From positions 1-50,604 of the forward strand of contig NZ_JALOCF010000033.1 of the NCBI RefSeq assembly GCF_023227905.1: a stretch of DNA of 50,604 nt, written 5' to 3'. Under the pieces are notes generated by a model. That model worked only from the letters and a program-made list of their open reading frames with translations. It was not told where the DNA came from and searched no databases. This DNA is from Methylobacter sp. GTDB lineage: Bacteria; Pseudomonadota; Gammaproteobacteria; Methylococcales; Methylomonadaceae. Below are positions 7,767-14,977 of this stretch, piece by piece. Position 1 is the first letter of the stretch; the number at the start of each line of letters is the position of its first letter. A program made the translations under genes and the position numbers.

Positions 7767-8470
7767 GGTTTTACGAGGAAAGACCTTTGAATTACACCGA
7801 TCAATCTCCAAAATGGAAAACTCAGTTTTCCGTCAAAACGAACATGGCTAATTTCATGAACTATCTCGATGTAGCCTAATTCTTCAAGGATTTTGAGCGT
7901 ATCTTTCACTGTTTTGAAAACTGCTACAACCTCTCTTCGGCCAACAAAACTCGGTATAACAATTAGATTTAATTTCTTAGAGCGTGGAAAAGATGAGAGA
8001 GGTAGTGTTCCGTTGACAATATTTTTAAACTTGTTATCGGTTGTTTGCCATTTGGAGTCTATATTAAAACCCGAATAGCGAACTCTACCTTCAATCCAAA
8101 TCTGCTTATAAGTCCAGATATGGTTATGAACAATCGCATCTCTAAGAAAATATATCTCTGATAACCTTTCAATAATCGGCAACATTTTAGGCTGATTTAG
8201 TGATTTTAACCAGCTAATAACACTCATATCGTTTTTTGTTAACACTCTTTCGTTAAAAAGATAGCGCGCCCTAGATATCCATGCCTCAAAATCGAGTACC
8301 AACAGAACGACCAAGCTAATCGCATAGTCCACTTCATTATTACGTGGAGGTTCATCGGGAAAATCGGGTAATGGAACTGCCAATAGACCAGCGACCAGAT
8401 TGGCAATCGGTTGATTATAATTTGAACCTAAACACGAAATGAATTCCTCGCTGCACTTCTTCGTTTTCAT
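7751..8470 (-). CDS. Uncharacterised AT-rich protein, possibly HEPN-like
   Basis: This is a 239-residue protein of unknown function. It is clearly more AT-rich than the nif genes on both sides and runs against them, which suggests insertion. The centre carries FLRDAIVHNH, an R-x4-H arrangement like the catalytic motif of HEPN domains (RNases and toxin or defence proteins), preceded by helices that would suit that all-alpha fold. The C-terminal half contains FKTVKDTLKILEELGYIEIVHEI, which could be a winged-helix-like segment. Neither assignment is certain. No partner antitoxin is visible. It lies between the gene after nifA and the nifB promoter. Confidence 0.65.
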   Translation of the reverse strand: MKTKKCSEEFISCLGSNYNQPIANLVAGLLAVPLPDFPDEPPRNNEVDYAISLVVLLVLDFEAWISRARYLFNERVLTKNDMSVISWLKSLNQPKMLPIIERLSEIYFLRDAIVHNHIWTYKQIWIEGRVRYSGFNIDSKWQTTDNKFKNIVNGTLPLSSFPRSKKLNLIVIPSFVGRREVVAVFKTVKDTLKILEELGYIEIVHEISHVRFDGKLSFPFWRLIGVIQRSFLVKPQATS

Positions 8471-8607
8471 ATCAACTTTATAATATCGTACCGAAAAACA
8501 TCAACAATAAAGGCACGCGATCCGTACCACTGAACTGCACCATTGCAGCCTATTGCATTATATGTCATCGATGCAAAAGCATCAGATTACAGTTACCCCA
8601 AAATCTT

Positions 8608-8623
8608 TGTGCTGTTAATTACA
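8608..8623. promoter_or_regulatory. NifA upstream activator sequence of nifB, distal box
   Basis: TGT, ten bases (GCTGTTAATT), then ACA, about 130 bp upstream of the predicted nifB transcription start and 33 bp from the second box. Confidence 0.65.
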
Positions 8624-8640
8624 AAACCTGAAAAAATGAC

Positions 8641-8656
8641 TGTTGTTTTTGCAACA
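8641..8656. promoter_or_regulatory. NifA upstream activator sequence of nifB, proximal box
   Basis: TGT, ten bases (TGTTTTTGCA), then ACA, about 98 bp upstream of the predicted nifB transcription start. The region 8471-8773 otherwise holds no gene. Confidence 0.7.
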
Positions 8657-8720
8657 ATCCCGCTCATCCGCCAAAGAAAATAGACTTATAAATCAATAAC
8701 ATAAAATAAAGTACTGTCAT

Positions 8721-8736
8721 TGGCATGACCTGTGCA
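8721..8736 (+). promoter_or_regulatory. Predicted sigma54 promoter of nifB
   Basis: TGGCATGACCTGTGCA has GG-N10-GC spacing and a perfect TGGCA-type -24 half. Transcription would start near 8747. nifB begins at 8774 with a GAGG ribosome-binding site about 8 nt upstream. Confidence 0.8.
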
Positions 8737-8773
8737 TTTGCTTTGAGTAAATGCAACTTACGAGGTCAATGCT

Positions 8774-10264
8774 ATGCAATTACCAGTATTAAACGATGCC
8801 CCAGCGGCAAAAGGCGGCTGCTCTGCCGGTTCCTGCGGTTCAACCGATAATCAAATGGATTCATTGCCTGACTCGATACGGGAGAAGGTACAGAATCATC
8901 CGTGCTATTCGGAAGATGCCCATCATTATTTCGCCCGGATGCATGTTGCCGTTGCTCCGGCTTGTAACATCCAGTGCCATTACTGTAACCGTAAATACGA
9001 TTGCGCCAATGAATCGCGTCCCGGCGTGGTTTCCGAACTGCTGACGCCGGATCAAGCGGTTAAAAAGACCATGGCGGTGGCGGCCAATATTCCGCAAATG
9101 ACGGTGCTGGGCATTGCCGGCCCCGGCGATCCGTTAGCTAATCCGGAACGCACCTTTGAAACATTCCGCCGTTTAAGCGAAGAAGCGCCGGATATTAAAT
9201 TGTGCGTATCGACCAACGGCTTGGCGCTGCCCGACGCGGTGGAAGAATTGTCCAAGCACAATATCGATCATGTCACCATCACCATTAACTGTGTTGATCC
9301 TGAAATCGGCGCGAAAATCTATCCGTGGATTTACTGGAAAAACAAACGCATCAAAGGCGTAAAAGCCGCGAAAATCCTGATTGAACAACAGCAAAAAGGC
9401 CTGGAGATGCTGATCGCCAAAGGCATTTTGGTCAAGGTCAATTCGGTGATGATTCCCGGCGTGAACGACCAGCATTTGGCCGAAGTCAGCAAGGTGGTTA
9501 AGTCCAAAGGCGCGTTTTTGCATAACGTGATGCCGCTGATTGCCGAAGCCGAGCATGGCACTTTCTACGGGGTGATGGGTCAACGCGGCCCGACTCCCGA
9601 TGAACTGCAAGACCTGCAAGACAGCTGTTCCGGCGATATGAACATGATGCGCCATTGCCGCCAATGCCGCGCCGACGCGGTCGGTATGCTCGGCGAGGAT
9701 AGAGGCGACGAGTTTACGCTGGATAAGATTGAAGATATGGAAATCGATTACCAAGCGGCGATGGAAAAACGCAAGGTGATTCATCAAGCGATTCAAGCCG
9801 AAATGGACAGCAAACGTTTGGAAAAAGCCGAAAAAGCGCAGCAGCATAAACAAGAACCCAAGCTAACTACGCGTCCGGTATTGATGGCCGTAGCCACCAG
9901 CGGTCAAGGCGTGATTAACGTGCATTTCGGCCATGCCAAAGAATTCCTGATTTATGAAGCTTCACCGGAGGGCGTGCGCTTTATCAGTCATCGCAAAGCC
10001 GATCAATATTGCGGCGGCGATACGACTTGCGGGGACGGCGAAAGCACGTTGCAAGTCACTATCCGCGCTTTGGCTGGCTGTGAAGCGGTGTTGTGCTCGA
10101 AAGTCGGTTATGAGCCTTGGGAGCAGCTGGAAGCGGCCGGTATTCAACCGAACGGTGAACATGCGATGGAACCGATCGAAGACGCGGTGATGGCGGTTTA
10201 CAAGGAGATGGCGGCTGCGGGTAAGTTGGATGATGCGAAAGATTCGGTCAGAGCCAGTGCATAA
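8774..10264 (+). CDS. nifB: NifB, radical-SAM FeMo-cofactor core (NifB-co) synthase
   Basis: NifB fuses two [4Fe-4S] clusters around a SAM-derived carbide to make the 8Fe core of the nitrogenase cofactor. The 496-residue protein has the radical-SAM triad CNIQCHYC (64-71) and further conserved cysteines, including CRQCRAD near 295-301. A C-terminal NifX-like cofactor-carrier domain runs from about residue 367 (PVLMAVATSGQG, then HFGHA). The length and the fused NifX-like domain are typical of proteobacterial NifB. The gene has its own NifA/sigma54 promoter and heads a run of nif electron-transfer genes. Confidence 0.97.
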   Translation: MQLPVLNDAPAAKGGCSAGSCGSTDNQMDSLPDSIREKVQNHPCYSEDAHHYFARMHVAVAPACNIQCHYCNRKYDCANESRPGVVSELLTPDQAVKKTMAVAANIPQMTVLGIAGPGDPLANPERTFETFRRLSEEAPDIKLCVSTNGLALPDAVEELSKHNIDHVTITINCVDPEIGAKIYPWIYWKNKRIKGVKAAKILIEQQQKGLEMLIAKGILVKVNSVMIPGVNDQHLAEVSKVVKSKGAFLHNVMPLIAEAEHGTFYGVMGQRGPTPDELQDLQDSCSGDMNMMRHCRQCRADAVGMLGEDRGDEFTLDKIEDMEIDYQAAMEKRKVIHQAIQAEMDSKRLEKAEKAQQHKQEPKLTTRPVLMAVATSGQGVINVHFGHAKEFLIYEASPEGVRFISHRKADQYCGGDTTCGDGESTLQVTIRALAGCEAVLCSKVGYEPWEQLEAAGIQPNGEHAMEPIEDAVMAVYKEMAAAGKLDDAKDSVRASA

Positions 10265-10269
10265 CAGTC

Positions 10270-10331
10270 GTAGGGTACGCACCGCGTACCTTATTTTCAA
10301 TGCGACAAAAGGTACGCGATGCGTACCCTAC
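10270..10331. repeat. Palindromic repeat between nifB and the ferredoxin gene
   Basis: The 21-bp arms at 10270-10290 and 10311-10331 are complementary except for one base, with a 20-nt loop. The core GTAGGGTACGC...GCGTACCCTAC looks like a dispersed REP-type unit. It fills almost the whole nifB-ferredoxin gap and ends just before the AGGAG ribosome-binding site, so it could stabilise or attenuate the transcript. Confidence 0.7.
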
Positions 10332-10345
10332 ACCAGGAGTTTGTC

Positions 10346-10624
10346 ATGGCAGTAAAAATTATTGAATCCTGTGTCAATTGCTTTGCTTGCGAGCCGGTCT
10401 GTCCAAGCAATGCGATTTACGAAGCCAAGCCGCATTTTTTAGTCGATAGTAAAAAATGCACCGAATGCGAGGGCGATTTCCCGGTTTTTCAATGCGCCAG
10501 TATTTGTCCGATTGAGGGCGCGATTCTGGATTCGTTAGGCTTGGCGATTAACCCGCCCGGATCTCTAACCGGCATTCCTCCTGAAAAAATGGCGGAAGCG
10601 ATGGCCGAGCTACAGTCCCATTAA
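10346..10624 (+). CDS. fdxN: Nif-type 2[4Fe-4S] ferredoxin (FdxN-like)
   Basis: This 92-residue ferredoxin is of the type that follows nifB and donates electrons in cofactor synthesis or to nitrogenase. It has CVNCFACEPVCP (Cys9 onward) and a second cluster with the characteristic spaced form CTECEGDFPVFQCASIC, an insertion typical of nif-associated ferredoxins. The ATG at 10346 is chosen because an AGGAG sits 8 nt upstream. An in-frame upstream ATG at 10319 lies inside the palindromic repeat and lacks a ribosome-binding site. nifO-like follows after 15 nt. Confidence 0.9.
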   Translation: MAVKIIESCVNCFACEPVCPSNAIYEAKPHFLVDSKKCTECEGDFPVFQCASICPIEGAILDSLGLAINPPGSLTGIPPEKMAEAMAELQSH

Positions 10625-10639
10625 TTAACGGTGCATCCG

Positions 10640-11062
10640 ATGGCTACTGTCTATTTCTATGAAAAGCCCGGCTGTATTAACAATACCCGGCAGAAGAAAT
10701 TATTAGCCGCAGCGGGGCATCAGGTCGTGGCGCTGAATTTGCTGACAGAACCCTGGCAAGAAGACCGCTTGCGTGCTTTTTTTGGCGAGTTGGCGGTGCG
10801 GGATTGGTTTAATGTCAGTGCTCCGCCTCTGAAATACGGCGAGATCGATCCGGATAAACTATCAGAACAACAAGCGTTGGCGCTGATGCTGCATAATCCG
10901 TTGCTAATTCGCCGTCCTTTGATGCAAGTCGGCGACAGCTTAATGGCCGGATTCGATCAACAGGCGGTCGATACATGGATCGGCTTAAAAGAATCCGAAG
11001 CCCAGCAGGATATTGAAAGCTGCCCTCGCTCGTCTGCATCTGCAAGCTGCGGTCATGACTAA
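10640..11062 (+). CDS. nifO: NifO-like, ArsC/Spx-fold nitrogenase-associated protein
   Basis: This small thioredoxin-fold protein belongs to the ArsC/Spx superfamily. It has about 140 residues and an N-terminal beta strand, VYFYEKPGCINN, carrying one cysteine at the position of the ArsC active site. NifO follows nifB and fdxN in Azotobacter, where it has been linked to molybdenum use; its exact reaction is not established. The ATG at 10640 is preferred over a GTG at 10631 because it starts directly at the fold. The C-terminus (CPRSSASASCGHD) is extra and low complexity. The stop overlaps the next start by 8 bp. Confidence 0.8.
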   Translation: MATVYFYEKPGCINNTRQKKLLAAAGHQVVALNLLTEPWQEDRLRAFFGELAVRDWFNVSAPPLKYGEIDPDKLSEQQALALMLHNPLLIRRPLMQVGDSLMAGFDQQAVDTWIGLKESEAQQDIESCPRSSASASCGHD

Positions 11063-12335
11063 ACCACCGGTCCTGGCTCTGGATGGCGTAGCGCAAGCCG
11101 TTACGCTATCCGAACGCGTCCATTGGATAGGCGCGCTCGATCCTTCGTTGCGCACCTTCGACATTATTTTAAAAACCGCCAACGGCACCAGTTACAACGC
11201 TTATGTCGTCAGGGGCAGCGAAGGCGTTGCGATCGTTGATACCGTCAAAGAAAATTTTGCCGATGATTTTTTTGCCCGTTTGGAATCGGTAGCCCGCTAT
11301 GACGAAATTAAAGTCATCGTCCTGAACCATCTCGAACCCGATCATACCGGCGCATTGCCTGAGCTGATGCGTCGCGCGCCGCAAGCCCAGCTGTACATTT
11401 CCCAGAAAGCGCAATCCATGCTCAAAGCCCTGTTAAAGCAGGATGAGTTCGATTTTACGCCGGTCTTTACCGGTGACAAAGTATCCCTCGGCGACCGCAC
11501 TTTGGAGTTTTTCCATACGCCTTATTTGCATTGGCCGGATACCCAATGCACTTATTTAATCGAAGAAAAAACCCTGTTTTCAGGCGATGTGTTTGGCTGC
11601 CATTTTTGCGATTCACGGCTGTTTAACGATGAAGTCGGCGATTTTCGCTTTTCGTTTGAATATTACTACGCCCATATCATGCGGCCGTTTAAAGAGTACG
11701 TAAATCGGGCGCTGGTTCTGCTTGAGCCACTGCCGTTGAATAAAATCTTGCCTGCGCACGGCCCGCTATTGCGTGACCAGCCGCAACGGTATGTGCAGCG
11801 CTATCGTGAATTATCAAGCCCTGCCTTGCAAAGCGAAATCAGTTCAGGCGAAAAAACCCTGTTGATCTTTTATATCAGTTCCTACGGCAACACCCGGCGC
11901 ATGGCCGAAGCGATTTATGAAGGCGCAATGGCCGTGGAGCAGGTGCGCGTGTCTTTATACGACCTGGAAGGCAGCGAAATAGCCCCTTTTGTCGATTTAA
12001 TCGAAAGTGCGGACGGCATCCTGTTCGGTACGCCGACCATCAACGGCGATGCGGTTAAACCGGTTTGGGATTTATTGTCCTCGCTGGCGGTCATCAATCT
12101 CAAATCAAAGCTTGGCGGGGTTTTCGGCTCGTACGGCTGGACCGGGGAAGGCGTGAAAATGGTTGAAGATCGCTTGCGCGGTCTCAAATTGCGTGTGCCC
12201 ATTCCGGGCATACGCATTAAGTTAATTCCGACCGACGAAGAAATCGAAATCTGTCGTGAATTCGGGCATGAGATGGCACAGGACCTAATGGGTTTAAGGC
12301 AATCCAAAGTGATCGATATGGCCGATCTTGCCTAA
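11055..12335 (+). CDS. Flavodiiron protein (metallo-beta-lactamase + flavodoxin domains)
   Basis: A-type flavoproteins reduce oxygen to water or NO to N2O in the cytoplasm. From the ATG at 11055 the protein has 426 residues. The diiron site ligands are present: HLEPDH (92-97), His159, Asp178 and His235 in PAHGP. A flavodoxin domain follows from about residue 268 (YISSYGNTRRM for FMN phosphate). There is no rubredoxin domain. The start overlaps the end of the nifO-like gene by 8 bp, so it is part of the nif transcript. In that setting it most likely scavenges oxygen near nitrogenase, with the neighbouring ferredoxins as possible donors. An NO-reductase role cannot be excluded. Confidence 0.92.
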   Translation: MTKPPVLALDGVAQAVTLSERVHWIGALDPSLRTFDIILKTANGTSYNAYVVRGSEGVAIVDTVKENFADDFFARLESVARYDEIKVIVLNHLEPDHTGALPELMRRAPQAQLYISQKAQSMLKALLKQDEFDFTPVFTGDKVSLGDRTLEFFHTPYLHWPDTQCTYLIEEKTLFSGDVFGCHFCDSRLFNDEVGDFRFSFEYYYAHIMRPFKEYVNRALVLLEPLPLNKILPAHGPLLRDQPQRYVQRYRELSSPALQSEISSGEKTLLIFYISSYGNTRRMAEAIYEGAMAVEQVRVSLYDLEGSEIAPFVDLIESADGILFGTPTINGDAVKPVWDLLSSLAVINLKSKLGGVFGSYGWTGEGVKMVEDRLRGLKLRVPIPGIRIKLIPTDEEIEICREFGHEMAQDLMGLRQSKVIDMADLA

Positions 12336-12362
12336 ATTTTTTAACACACCAGGAGAGTAGCA

Positions 12363-12650
12363 ATGGCGAAAGCGTCAATTACCTTTGAAGATATAAATAT
12401 TACCGTTTCGGCGCCTGCCGGTACGCGGATTATCGAAATTTCCGAAAAGGTCGGTTCAGGCATTACATACGGCTGCCGTGAAGGCGATTGCGGCACCTGC
12501 ATCATGAAAGTAACGGAAGGCTGGAACAATCTGACCGAGCCGTCTGTGCTCGAAGATAAAGTCCTGCGCGAAAACATGGCCGGCAAACATAACCGGCTGG
12601 CTTGCCAAGCGCAGGTGTTGGGCGGAGCCCTTAGGGTCAAGCCGGTTTAA
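12363..12650 (+). CDS. [2Fe-2S] plant-type ferredoxin in the nif cluster
   Basis: This 95-residue ferredoxin has the plant-type ligand set: CREGDCGTC in the loop after residue 38 and a final Cys near residue 80 (LACQAQ). An AGGAG ribosome-binding site lies 8 nt upstream of the ATG. It follows the flavodiiron protein by 27 nt, so electron supply to that enzyme or to nitrogenase is plausible. It is shorter than the next [2Fe-2S] protein and lacks that protein's insert. It resembles the small [2Fe-2S] ferredoxins found beside nif genes, but I cannot assign a specific symbol. Confidence 0.88.
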   Translation: MAKASITFEDINITVSAPAGTRIIEISEKVGSGITYGCREGDCGTCIMKVTEGWNNLTEPSVLEDKVLRENMAGKHNRLACQAQVLGGALRVKPV

Positions 12651-12755
12651 AAACGTGCCTTTCTCGCTCCCATGCCGTTGAGAGTGCGAAGGTATTGTAA
12701 AAAACAGGCTTAAAAATCTTTCTTGTTTTTAAGTGATGATTTTTAGCGAAGTACA

Positions 12756-12781
12756 GGAGTACAAGCCTAGGTTTGTACTCC
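12756..12781. repeat. Inverted repeat upstream of the Shethna-type ferredoxin gene
   Basis: GGAGTACAA (12756-12764) pairs with TTGTACTCC (12773-12781) around GCCTAGGT. It has no T-tract. It could be a protein-binding site or the end structure of the upstream transcript. Confidence 0.5.
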
Positions 12782-12813
12782 GAGTGCTTAATACGTTCAC
12801 AGTTTCTTTTGCG

Positions 12814-12829
12814 TGGGAACGCAGATGCA
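12814..12829 (+). promoter_or_regulatory. Weak candidate sigma54 element before the Shethna-type ferredoxin
   Basis: TGGGAACGCAGATGCA keeps GG-N10-GC, but the -24 half departs from TGGCA. I find no TGT-N10-ACA box within about 150 bp upstream. It would start transcription about 55 nt before the ATG. Confidence 0.3.
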
Positions 12830-12894
12830 AAAATAACCGCCGGTATTCCGTCAGGGAATCAGGCAACTGCTTATCAATTATCCAGGAGTACATT

Positions 12895-13245
12895 ATGGCT
12901 TTAGTTACTTTTTCAAACCCCGAATACCGGGACAAAACCGTCTATGCCGTAGCAGGCAGCCACACGGAGACGCTGCTGAAACTGGCGCGGGAAAACAAAA
13001 TCCCGATCAATTATGAATGCGAGGACGGGGAATGCGGAACCTGTCTGGTAAAAGTCAGCAGCATTGATAACAAGCACCAGCGCATGGGCGGCCCTTTAAC
13101 TGAAAAAGAGAAATCAGTGCTGCAAGCCAGCGGCAAAATCACCAAAGTGGAAATGGAGCAAATGATCGTTGACGATTTGCCCTCGCCCTGGCGCCTGGCT
13201 TGCCAGATGATAGTCAGGGATGAAGACATTCTGGTCGAATATTAA
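12895..13245 (+). CDS. Shethna II (FeSII)-type [2Fe-2S] protective ferredoxin
   Basis: In Azotobacter the FeSII protein binds oxidised nitrogenase and holds it in an inactive, oxygen-tolerant complex. This 116-residue protein matches that family along its length. It has an N-terminal beta sheet, the cluster loop CEDGECGTCLVK, the helical insert around GGPLTEKEKSVL, the stretch VDDLPSPWRLACQ with the fourth cysteine, and a DEDILVEY end. The ATG at 12895 is chosen for the AGGAG 6 nt upstream and because the family starts there. nifQ begins 3 nt after its stop. Confidence 0.88.
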   Translation: MALVTFSNPEYRDKTVYAVAGSHTETLLKLARENKIPINYECEDGECGTCLVKVSSIDNKHQRMGGPLTEKEKSVLQASGKITKVEMEQMIVDDLPSPWRLACQMIVRDEDILVEY

Positions 13246-13247
13246 TC

Positions 13248-13823
13248 ATGTCTGCCGCTTTCCAACTCCAGGATAACCGGGAACAAATCTATTCCCGGCT
13301 AACCTCAGAATCCATGATCACAGCCAATCATGAATGGCTGGCCTGTATGCTAGCCAGCTGGTGTGCCGGGCAAGGCGTTTTGCCCGACTGCCTGGGATTG
13401 GAGACCGGGCAATTTAATGCGCTAAAAGAACATTTTTTCCCAGGTTGCCGCCTGCCTGAACAAGCCGCATCGGGCAACAAGCTGGACTTCAACCGGATGC
13501 TGGAAAGAGATGACCTGGTCAATCTGCTAAAACAATTCAGCAAACCGGGTATTCTCGAAACGGACTGGATCATAGGCGTTATCGTAGCCGGTTGTCTGGG
13601 CAGCGATCACTTGTGGCAGGATTTAGGACTTTGGTCGCGCTCGCAATTGAGCGCCATGCTGCAATACAACTTTCCTGAATTAGCGGCAAAAAATGACAAG
13701 GACATGAAATGGAAAAAGTTCCTATACAAGCAGCTTTGCGAAGCGGAAGGCTTGTATCTGTGCCGCGCACCGTCTTGCAGTGTATGTATCGATTATCCCA
13801 AATGCTATGGCTCTGAGGAATAG
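13248..13823 (+). CDS. nifQ: NifQ, molybdenum donor for FeMo-cofactor synthesis
   Basis: NifQ carries a Mo-Fe-S cluster and delivers molybdenum to NifEN/NifH. The 191-residue protein ends in the family signature C-x4-C-x2-C-x5-C (CRAPSCSVCIDYPKC). Helical segments such as MLASWCAGQG and WKKFLYKQLCEAEG are typical of the family. It lies 3 nt after the FeSII gene and closes the nif cluster. Structural nifHDK genes are not in the window. Confidence 0.93.
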   Translation: MSAAFQLQDNREQIYSRLTSESMITANHEWLACMLASWCAGQGVLPDCLGLETGQFNALKEHFFPGCRLPEQAASGNKLDFNRMLERDDLVNLLKQFSKPGILETDWIIGVIVAGCLGSDHLWQDLGLWSRSQLSAMLQYNFPELAAKNDKDMKWKKFLYKQLCEAEGLYLCRAPSCSVCIDYPKCYGSEE

Positions 13824-13870
13824 CCTTAATTTACAGATCGGCCTTACGTTAGTCTTGTAGGCATAGCCGC

Positions 13871-14320
13871 CTATTCACTCAGCGAAAGACGCATAGGCAT
13901 CATGGCCGAAAAACCGAACCCGTGCTTCTGATAAAAACGTTGCGCTGACTCATTCTCGCGATCCGTGAGCACAGTAATGCGTTTGCATCCGTTTAATCGC
14001 GCAAATTGAATGGCATGCTCCATGAGCCGGGAGCCCACGCCAGACCCGCGAACGCTGGGGGAAACCACCACATCCTCCAGTAGCGCGACACGATCCCCGA
14101 GCGCAGTCGATACGGTGTAGAGAAGATTAGCCATACCCACAACCTGGCCATCCTGCCGGGCGACGACGACAAGCCCAACTTCAGGACTGCTAATGATGCG
14201 GGCTAAGCCACGACTTTGCGCTTCGTAATCCGGCTTGAAGTCCGCTTCCTGAGAAAACAAAATATCCAGCAATTCACAAAGCGCCGGGATGTCTGAAGCA
14301 TTTGCAGGAGTAATTTGCAT
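13871..14320 (-). CDS. GNAT family N-acetyltransferase
   Basis: This 150-residue single-domain GNAT protein transfers an acyl group from acetyl-CoA to an unknown amine. The acetyl-CoA loop is visible as VVSPSVRGSGVGSRLMEHAI (R-x-x-G-x-G/A type). The C-terminal motif ENESAQRFYQKHGFGF is typical of the fold. I chose the ATG at 14320, where the domain begins (MQITPANASDIPAL) and an AGG lies upstream. A longer reading to 14386 adds an unstructured leader. It points away from nifQ and shows no functional link to it. Confidence 0.85.
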   Translation of the reverse strand: MQITPANASDIPALCELLDILFSQEADFKPDYEAQSRGLARIISSPEVGLVVVARQDGQVVGMANLLYTVSTALGDRVALLEDVVVSPSVRGSGVGSRLMEHAIQFARLNGCKRITVLTDRENESAQRFYQKHGFGFSAMMPMRLSLSE

Positions 14321-14605
14321 TGTCGAGCCTATTGTTATTGATGGGCAATCCTCAGGAGAAGCCCGGGAGTCGATTAATTTATTCAACTAAAGGTTAATTT
14401 AGCATTTTTCAGAACCAGAATAAGCTAAGTCGCGTAAACCTTGCGCGCTAAATTTCAGGGATATAAAAAAGCCTCCAATTTTTCCACTATTAAGCGCTGC
14501 TATCTGACATCCTGTCACGGATTGCCTCACCTATCCTGGTCGTTTCTTGCAAATGAGTTTACCCGATATGACAGCGTGTTCGGCCGCTTGGTGCGGCGTA
14601 GCCTG

Positions 14606-14625
14606 GCGCTGGTTTTTACCAGCGC
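14606..14625. other. Perfect hairpin in a gene-poor stretch before arsM
   Basis: GCGCTGGT (14606-14613), loop TTTT, ACCAGCGC (14618-14625). There is no following T-tract. It lies in the 14321-14977 gap, which otherwise holds only the ABC-ATPase fragment listed next. Confidence 0.5.
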
Positions 14626-14753
14626 TTATGTCGATCGCATGCCGGACTCGCTTTTGATTCCGGCAGGGCTTTATCGGTGCATATTTATGGGCCTATCGAT
14701 AACATCCATACGGGTGAGGCTATATGCAGGCTGGTCCTCCGTGCTGCGATCCT

Positions 14754-14902
14754 GAACCTCTGATTCGGGTTGCCAATTTGTCTCTGCATTACGGAAAAAA
14801 ACCGGCGTTGGAGAATGTTTCACTGGATATCTATACCATAAAGAATGTATCACCGCGTTGACCGGGCCTTCAGGTTGCGGTAAAACCAGTTTCCTGTCAG
14901 GG
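14754..14902 (+). pseudogene. Fragment of an ABC-transporter ATPase (PstB-like N-terminus)
   Basis: Frame one encodes EPLIRVANLSLHYGKKPALE followed by NVSLDIY. After about two extra bases near 14836-14840 a shifted frame continues HKECITALTGPSGCGKTSFL, which contains the Walker A motif GPSGCGKT. Together they read as the first 45 or so residues of a PstB-type ATPase. Homology stops around 14902 and no rest of the gene follows. It is a truncated, frameshifted relic, probably left by a rearrangement just upstream of arsM. Confidence 0.75.
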
Positions 14903-14977
14903 TCAATAGGATGATTTTGTAAGGTTTCTACTAATCTTAACGACTAACTCAGCATTCTAAAACACAAGAGGGAACCT

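Noticed and set aside
7690..7770. Frameshift linking the 86-residue gene to the next gene
   Set aside because: The neighbour is on the opposite strand. The 16-bp tail-to-tail overlap is ordinary.
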